This document shows positions 59,442 through 64,000 of a DNA stretch of 64,000 nucleotides, in pieces. The notes below the pieces were generated by a model. The model saw only the letters and a list, made by a program, of their open reading frames with translations, was not told the DNA's origin and ran no database searches. Every line of letters starts with the position of its first letter. The stretch's first letter is position 1. Both the position numbers and the translations under genes were made by a program. The stretch comes from DASQFQ01 sp038238015 (GTDB lineage Bacteria; Actinomycetota; Thermoleophilia; Solirubrobacterales; Solirubrobacteraceae): NCBI GenBank assembly GCA_038238015.1, contig JBBRYA010000013.1, positions 1-64,000 on the forward strand, in the 5' to 3' direction.

Positions 59442-59794
59442 AGCGCCGCGTGCGCCGACAGCGCCGCCATCCGCGGCCCGACCACCGGGGCGAGGCTGCG
59501 CTCGACGACGACTAGCCGCGTCCCGGCCGAGGCGGGCGTGAGCGTCCACTCGACGATCGAGTCCCCGTCCTCGCCGCTCCAGCGGAACGAGAGCCGTCGC
59601 TCGGGCTCCACCGCCTCCACGACCCCCTCGCGCTGCTGGCCGTCCTCCCAGCGCACGCGCACCTCGCCACCGGGCTCGGGCTCGAGCTCCACCTCGTCGG
59701 CCAGCCAGCCTTCGAGCTCGCGGGGGTCGGTGATCAGCTCCCAGGCGCGCTCGGGGCCGACGGGCAGGGTGATCTCGCGGCGGACGCTCGGCAT
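59429..59794 (-). CDS. SRPBCC/AHSA1-domain protein (second copy)
   Basis: 121 residues. REITLPVGPERAWELITDPRELEGWLADEVEL at the start, then GVVEAVEPERRLSFRWSGEDGDSIVEWTL. It is a compact AHSA1-like ligand-binding fold. ATG 59794, three bases from an operator-like palindrome. First gene of the operon, with ArsR second. Confidence 0.82.
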   Translation of the reverse strand: MPSVRREITLPVGPERAWELITDPRELEGWLADEVELEPEPGGEVRVRWEDGQQREGVVEAVEPERRLSFRWSGEDGDSIVEWTLTPASAGTRLVVVERSLAPVVGPRMAALSAHAALCPA

Positions 59795-59796
59795 AG

Positions 59797-59854
59797 GCAA
59801 CCACATCGTTGCACACTTCGGTACGCTGTGGCGAACCCGCAACGTGGAGGTTGC
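59797..59854. promoter_or_regulatory. Two GCAAC-N6-GTTGC palindromes between the SRPBCC-ArsR operon and clpP
   Basis: Perfect 5-bp inverted repeats with 6-base spacers lie at 59797-59812 and 59839-59854, their starts 42 bp apart (about four helical turns). The first touches the SRPBCC ATG; the second contains the clpP ribosome-binding site (GGAGG 59846-59850) three bases before its ATG. They fit an ArsR-type dimer and could couple both divergent genes to one regulator. Confidence 0.6.
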
Positions 59855-59856
59855 AT

Positions 59857-60483
59857 ATGCCGTTGGTTCCCATGGTCGTCCAGCAGGACTCGCGCGGTGA
59901 GCGCTCGTTCGACATCTACTCGCGGCTTCTGCGCGAGCGGGTGGTCTTTGTCGGCGGCGCGATCGACGACGAGATCGCCAACCTCGTGGTGGCCCAGCTG
60001 CTGCACCTCGAGGCCGAGGACCCCGAGAAGGACGTCCAGCTCTACGTCAACTCGCCCGGCGGGTCGGTCTATGCGGGCCTCGCGATCTACGACACGATGC
60101 GCTTCATCAAGCCCGACGTGGCCACGATGTGCTGCGGGATCGCGATGTCGATGGGCTCGCTGATCCTGGGCGGCGGCGCGGCCGGCAAGCGGATGGCGCT
60201 GCCCAACTCGCGCATCCTCATCCATCAGCCGACGGGCGGCTTCCAGGGCCAGTCGACCGACATCGCGATCCACGCCAAGGAGACGCTCGCGCTGCGCGCG
60301 CGGATGGAGGAGATCTACGCCGAGCACACGGGCAAGCCGCGCGAGCAGGTCGCCGCCGACCTCGAGCGCGACCGCTTCTTCACCCCCGAGGAGGCCGTGG
60401 ATTACGGGTTGATCGACCGCGTGTGCCCGAGCCGTGCGCTCAACGGCAACGGCAACGGCAACGGTCAGTCCTCCTCGGCGTAG
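59857..60483 (+). CDS. clpP: ATP-dependent Clp protease proteolytic subunit
   Basis: 208 residues. The core is RSFDIYSRLLRERVVFVGGAIDD, YVNSPGGSVYAGLAIYDTM, the nucleophile Ser in GIAMSMGSLIL (A-S-M reads M-S-M here), His in RILIHQPTGGFQGQ and Asp in TGKPREQVAADLERDRFFTPEEA. The C-terminus is a low-complexity NGNGNGNGQ tail from a GGCAAC tandem repeat at 60441-60464. It forms the tetradecameric protease with ClpX/ClpC, not in this window. ATG 59857 with GGAGG seven bases upstream. Confidence 0.96.
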   Translation: MPLVPMVVQQDSRGERSFDIYSRLLRERVVFVGGAIDDEIANLVVAQLLHLEAEDPEKDVQLYVNSPGGSVYAGLAIYDTMRFIKPDVATMCCGIAMSMGSLILGGGAAGKRMALPNSRILIHQPTGGFQGQSTDIAIHAKETLALRARMEEIYAEHTGKPREQVAADLERDRFFTPEEAVDYGLIDRVCPSRALNGNGNGNGQSSSA

Positions 60484-61097
60484 AGCGACTCGCGCGAGAG
60501 CTCCTCGCCGCGGAGGTTGAACAGCTTGATCTCGAGGTAGTCGGCGCGGTAGGCGTCGGGCGCCACGAGCGTGAAGCGATCGTCCATGAGCAGGGACTGG
60601 TCGACGCACAGGCCGGCCAGCTCTGCCGTGGCGACCGTGCCGCCGCGGATGAGCGGGACCCCCCACACGAGCGTCATGTCCGCGCCGTGGCCGCTCTCGC
60701 CGCGCCAGCGCCCGATCACCTCGTCGCAGAGGTCCATGCGCCACTCGTCGTGGTTCTCGGCCAGTTCGTCGGTGAAGTCCGCGCTCGCCTCGAAGTCCGA
60801 GGGCTCCTGCGCGTGGCCCTCGGAGGCGGGGTCGCCGGCGATGAAGGACACGAAGCCGAACAGCTCGAGGCCGGTCGAGGTGCGGGAGGTGACCGGGACG
60901 TAGGTGCGCCCGTTCCAGCTGCGGTCGGGGAACCACGTCGGCTCTCCCGCCTCGCCGAGGTCCTCGCCGTCAGAATCGATGCGCAGGCAGGCAGCCATGA
61001 ACTCGACGCGCAGGGTGTCCGCCCAGCGACCGGTGGGCAGCGCGTCCTGCGGCGGCTCCGCGGCGAAGCGGCACACGAATCGCTCCTCGGGGGGCAC
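60465..61097 (-). CDS. Conserved hypothetical protein, unrecognised
   Basis: 210 residues from GTG 61097. Soluble, acidic, with many Trp and Asp (TWFPDRSWNGRTYVPV, ENHDEWRMDLCDEV, DYLEIKLFNLRGEEL). No TM, signal or known motif. The alternating strand pattern suggests a beta-rich fold. The 3' end overlaps clpP by 19 bp; upstream lies the GGDEF-EAL gene, 37 bp away and in the same direction, so it may be co-transcribed with it. I cannot assign a function. Confidence 0.65.
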   Translation of the reverse strand: MPPEERFVCRFAAEPPQDALPTGRWADTLRVEFMAACLRIDSDGEDLGEAGEPTWFPDRSWNGRTYVPVTSRTSTGLELFGFVSFIAGDPASEGHAQEPSDFEASADFTDELAENHDEWRMDLCDEVIGRWRGESGHGADMTLVWGVPLIRGGTVATAELAGLCVDQSLLMDDRFTLVAPDAYRADYLEIKLFNLRGEELSRESLYAEED

Positions 61098-61134
61098 GGC
61101 CGCGAGGTTACGGCAGATGGGGCGCCGGCGTCGC

Positions 61135-64000
61135 TCAGCTCGGCAGGACAACCGCAGCTTCGTCGGGCTGCCAGTCCGGCAGCGGGCCCGGCTGCCCGAG
61201 GTGGTAGCCCTGCCCGTGATCGACGCCCATGCGACGCAGCAGCGCCGCGGTCTGGGCGTCGCCGACGTGCTCGGCCACGGTCCGCTTGCCCAGGCCGCGG
61301 GCGATGTCGACGACGGCCTGGATGACGAGCCGGTCGATCGGGTTCTCGATGCTGTGGCGGACGAACTCGCCGTCGATCTTCAGGTAGTCGAACGGGAGGT
61401 GCTTGAGGTAGTAGAAGGAGCCGAAGCCGGCGCCGAAGTCGTCGAGCGCGAAGCGGCAGCCGAGGTCGGCCAGGCGCGCGGCGAAGTGCTGCGCGCGCGG
61501 GATGTTGCCGACGGCGATCGTCTCGGTGATCTCGAAGATGATCTGCGCCGGGTCCACCTCGGCCTCCTCGAGCTCGTGCTCGATCAGCGCGAGCAGCTCC
61601 GGGCAACCCGCCGAGGCGCCTGAGATGTTGACCTCCACGACGAGCTCGCGGCCGCGGCGGCGCTCGGCGCCGACCATCCGGATCGCGTGCCGGGCGACCC
61701 ACCGGTCGATGGCGGGCATGAGGTCGAAGCGCTCTGCCACGGGCAGGAACGCGGCCGGCAGGATCAGCTCGCCGTCGGCTGCGCGCATGCGCAGCAGCAG
61801 CTCGTGCTGGGTGACCTCGCCGGTGGCGAGCTCCACGATCGGCTGCGCGTGCAGGACGAAGCGATCCTCGGCCAGCGCGTCGCGGATCATGTCGGCCCAG
61901 GACATCCTCGCCTCCAGGCGTGCCTCGGGCTGGGCGCTCGAGTATGAGGCCAGCCGGTTGCGGCCGGCCTCCTTGGCGTCGTACATCGCGAGGTCGGCGT
62001 TGACCAGCACCTCCTCGCCGGTCATCCGGTGCTCGGCGTCGAACAGGGCGAGCCCAAGGCTGGCGGTGACCGGCCGGGTGCGCCCGGTCGCGGTCGTCAC
62101 GGTCTGGATGCGCACCGCCTCGATGACCGCCGCGGCCACCGCGTCGGCCTCCTCCGGGGTCGCCTCGGGCAGCAGGATCGCGAACTCGTCGCCGCCGAGG
62201 CGCGCGAGCACGTCGGACTCGCGCAGCCGGCTGCGTAGGGATTGGGCGACGCGCACGATCAGCTCGTCGCCTGCACTGTGGCCGAGCGTGTCGTTGACCG
62301 TCTTGAAGTGGTCGAGGTCGAGCACGATCGCCGCGCCCTTGGGCCCGTAGCGCTCGACGTAGGCGACGTGACGCTCGAGCTCGCGCTCGAAGGCCCGGCG
62401 GTTCAGCAGCCCGGTCAGCGGATCGTGGTCGGCCATGTGGCGCAGCTCGGCCTCGTGGCGCCTGCGCTCGGTGACGTCCTGCATCTGCGACAGGAAGTGC
62501 ACCGGGGCGCCGGCGGCGTCGCGCACCAGGGTCGAGTTGACGAGAACCCAGACCGCCGAGCCCGAGGCGTGCATGTACCGCCGCTCGGCTCGGTGCGAGC
62601 TCATCTCGCCGTCGAGCATCGCGCCGCGCGCCTCCCAGTCGGCCTTGACGTCCTCGGGATGGGTGATGGACGCCACGGGCAGGCCCTCGAGCTGCTCGCG
62701 CGAGTACCCGGTGATCTGGCTGAGCGCGCGGTTGACCTGGAGAAAGCGGAAGTCCGGGCTGGTCAGCGCCATCCCGATGGGGGCCTCCTCGAACGCGCTG
62801 CGGAAGTGCTCCTCGGCCTCGGCGAGGGCGGCCTGCGCGCGCATGCGCTCCTCGACGTCGCGCACGGTCGCGTGCGCCTCGGTCACCGCCCCCGTGGAGG
62901 GGTCGAGCACCAGCCGCACGCGCGACTCGACCCAGACGTAGCTGCCCGCGCGCCGGCGCAGGCGGTGCGTGATCGTGACCGGCCCCTCGCCGGCCACCGG
63001 GTTGCCGATCAGGTTGCGCACCGCGACCGCGTCCTCGGGGTGCACGAGCTCGACGAAGCCGGTGTCGAGCAGCTCCTCGGGCTCGTGCCCGGTGAGCTCT
63101 CGGCAGGCCGGCGAGACGTAGCGGATCAGCCCGCCGGGGGCGAGCACGCAGATCAGGTCGGTCGAGGTCTCGGCGAGCACGCGCGAGCGCTTCTCGGCGG
63201 CGCGCCGGGCGGCCTCCGCGCGGTCGCGCTCTGCGCGGCGCACGTCGATCAGCGCCGCGGCGTGGCGCTCGCGCCGCGCCGCCTGGCTGCCCAGCACGTA
63301 GATCAGCACGGTCAGCAGGCCGCCGCCCAGGAACGTTGCGATGACCAGCCCGAGCTCGGGCCCCGGCCGCTCGACCGAGACAGTCCAGGCGACGTCCCCG
63401 ACCGGGACCGCGCGGATGCTCGTGGGGGGGAAGGCACGGTTGGGCTGCTCGCCCTCGGCGAGCGTGAAGTGCACGTCTTGGGGCAGCCGCGACGCGACGG
63501 CGGCGCGCACGCGCGAGACCGGGAGCGTCGTCACCAGCGCGCCGAGCGGGCCGCCCCTGCGCGACCGCCGCACCGGCACCACGACGACCATCATCGACGG
63601 CCCGGCGCCAGGGTGGGCGAGCAGGGCGCGCGTCAGGTTGCTGCGGGTGGCGCTCTGCAGGATGCCGCGCGCCTGGCGGCTCGCGATCGCGCGAGCGCTC
63701 GCGAGCTTGTCGCGGTCATAGGCGGCGAAGACCACGTCCGAGTCCCCGACCGGGGTGCGCGCCTCGGGCACCGCCGAACGGCCGGGGAACGAGGCGGGAA
63801 GGCTGCGCACGAGCGCGACCGAGGCGACCCCCGGCTGGCGCAGCACGCGCTCGGCGAGCGAGTCGAACTCGCGCCGGCGCAGGCTCTCCGGGCCGCGCAT
63901 CGAGGCGGCGACGTCGCGCAGGCGATCCAGCGGGCCCGCGGTGATCACACCCAGGGCGTGCTCGGTGATCGAGACCGCGGTGGCCTGGCGACGGTCGCGG
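61135..64000 (-). CDS. CHASE-PAS-PAS-GGDEF-EAL membrane protein, N-terminus beyond the window
   Basis: At least 955 residues; the frame stays open to the right edge, so the start is outside. In order: a CHASE-like extracellular sensor (SITEHALGVITAGPLDRL, LRRREFDSLAERVL), a TM near 63330 (IATFLGGGLLTVLIYVLG), two PAS domains, a GGDEF domain with intact active site (ARLGGDEFAILLPE) and an EAL domain. In the EAL domain the signature reads HELLLRM (E-L-L), but VNIS, ITET, LDDFGAG, LKIDG and VAEH ligands are kept. It could both make and degrade c-di-GMP. Confidence 0.9.
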   Translation of the reverse strand, partial: RDRRQATAVSITEHALGVITAGPLDRLRDVAASMRGPESLRRREFDSLAERVLRQPGVASVALVRSLPASFPGRSAVPEARTPVGDSDVVFAAYDRDKLASARAIASRQARGILQSATRSNLTRALLAHPGAGPSMMVVVVPVRRSRRGGPLGALVTTLPVSRVRAAVASRLPQDVHFTLAEGEQPNRAFPPTSIRAVPVGDVAWTVSVERPGPELGLVIATFLGGGLLTVLIYVLGSQAARRERHAAALIDVRRAERDRAEAARRAAEKRSRVLAETSTDLICVLAPGGLIRYVSPACRELTGHEPEELLDTGFVELVHPEDAVAVRNLIGNPVAGEGPVTITHRLRRRAGSYVWVESRVRLVLDPSTGAVTEAHATVRDVEERMRAQAALAEAEEHFRSAFEEAPIGMALTSPDFRFLQVNRALSQITGYSREQLEGLPVASITHPEDVKADWEARGAMLDGEMSSHRAERRYMHASGSAVWVLVNSTLVRDAAGAPVHFLSQMQDVTERRRHEAELRHMADHDPLTGLLNRRAFERELERHVAYVERYGPKGAAIVLDLDHFKTVNDTLGHSAGDELIVRVAQSLRSRLRESDVLARLGGDEFAILLPEATPEEADAVAAAVIEAVRIQTVTTATGRTRPVTASLGLALFDAEHRMTGEEVLVNADLAMYDAKEAGRNRLASYSSAQPEARLEARMSWADMIRDALAEDRFVLHAQPIVELATGEVTQHELLLRMRAADGELILPAAFLPVAERFDLMPAIDRWVARHAIRMVGAERRRGRELVVEVNISGASAGCPELLALIEHELEEAEVDPAQIIFEITETIAVGNIPRAQHFAARLADLGCRFALDDFGAGFGSFYYLKHLPFDYLKIDGEFVRHSIENPIDRLVIQAVVDIARGLGKRTVAEHVGDAQTAALLRRMGVDHGQGYHLGQPGPLPDWQPDEAAVVLPS

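Overview
The window is GC-rich chromosomal DNA of an actinomycete. The gene set points to the Thermoleophilia/Solirubrobacterales side of the phylum: a menaquinone-based bc complex with a cytochrome b C-half fused to cytochrome c, a TreT plus trehalose-6-phosphate synthase pair, a paired dynamin-like GTPase operon, the rpsF-ssb-rpsR-rplI-dnaB order, and many GTG/TTG starts. That placement is inference from gene content, not from a marker phylogeny.

Layout. 1-5.2 kb: respiratory and export block (cytochrome b end, cytochrome b/c fusion, menG, polyprenyl diphosphate synthase, a zinc-ribbon protein, tatA, tatC with a long loop insertion, a TPR protein), ending in tRNA-Lys(CTT). 5.25-14.9 kb: a 9.6-kb integrative mobilizable element inserted in the 3' end of tRNA-Lys and bounded by a perfect 43-bp direct repeat. 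It carries a tyrosine integrase, an AlpA/excisionase-like HTH, a MobF relaxase-helicase, a zinc-ribbon protein, a predicted PD-(D/E)xK-like protein opposite a SAMHD1-like HD phosphohydrolase that is broken by two frameshifts, and an ImmA/IrrE protease opposite an HTH regulator. 14.9-22.5 kb: alpha-glucan phosphorylase, PAP2 phosphatase, a truncated STAS protein, a class IV aminotransferase, a three-gene sugar cassette (UDP-GlcNAc 2-epimerase, Gfo/Idh/MocA dehydrogenase, hexapeptide acyltransferase) and an RDD protein. 22.5-28.1 kb, minus strand: rpsF-ssb-rpsR-rplI-dnaB-helicase loader-purA, with a ~170-bp palindromic MITE-like repeat between ssb and rpsR. 28.2-34.7 kb: treT-otsA and a response regulator-histidine kinase-HtrA operon. 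34.9-46.7 kb: degenerate M28-like membrane protein, sortase, FlgM-like orphan, csp-infA-thiL, PBP1A, MscS, HAD, CPBP protease, YbdK-type ligase, pyrE, tRNA-Arg(CCT), and an ArsR/SRPBCC pair. 46.9-52.6 kb: two dynamin-like GTPases divergent from a TgpA-type transglutaminase. 52.7-58.7 kb: an oligopeptide ABC transporter. 58.7-64 kb: YbaK deacylase, a second ArsR/SRPBCC pair, clpP, an unrecognised protein, and a CHASE-PAS-PAS-GGDEF-EAL protein that runs off the window.

The most distinctive region is the integrative element. Its ends, arm-type repeats, candidate oriT and two regulatory palindromes can be read directly, and its cargo (predicted nuclease plus SAMHD1-like dNTPase) looks like a decayed or sequencing-broken defence module. 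Other unusual points are the palindromic repeat in the ribosomal/replication operon, a TatC with a ~70-residue loop insertion, a clpP ribosome-binding site inside an operator-like palindrome, and several gene pairs that share start or stop codons on opposite strands.
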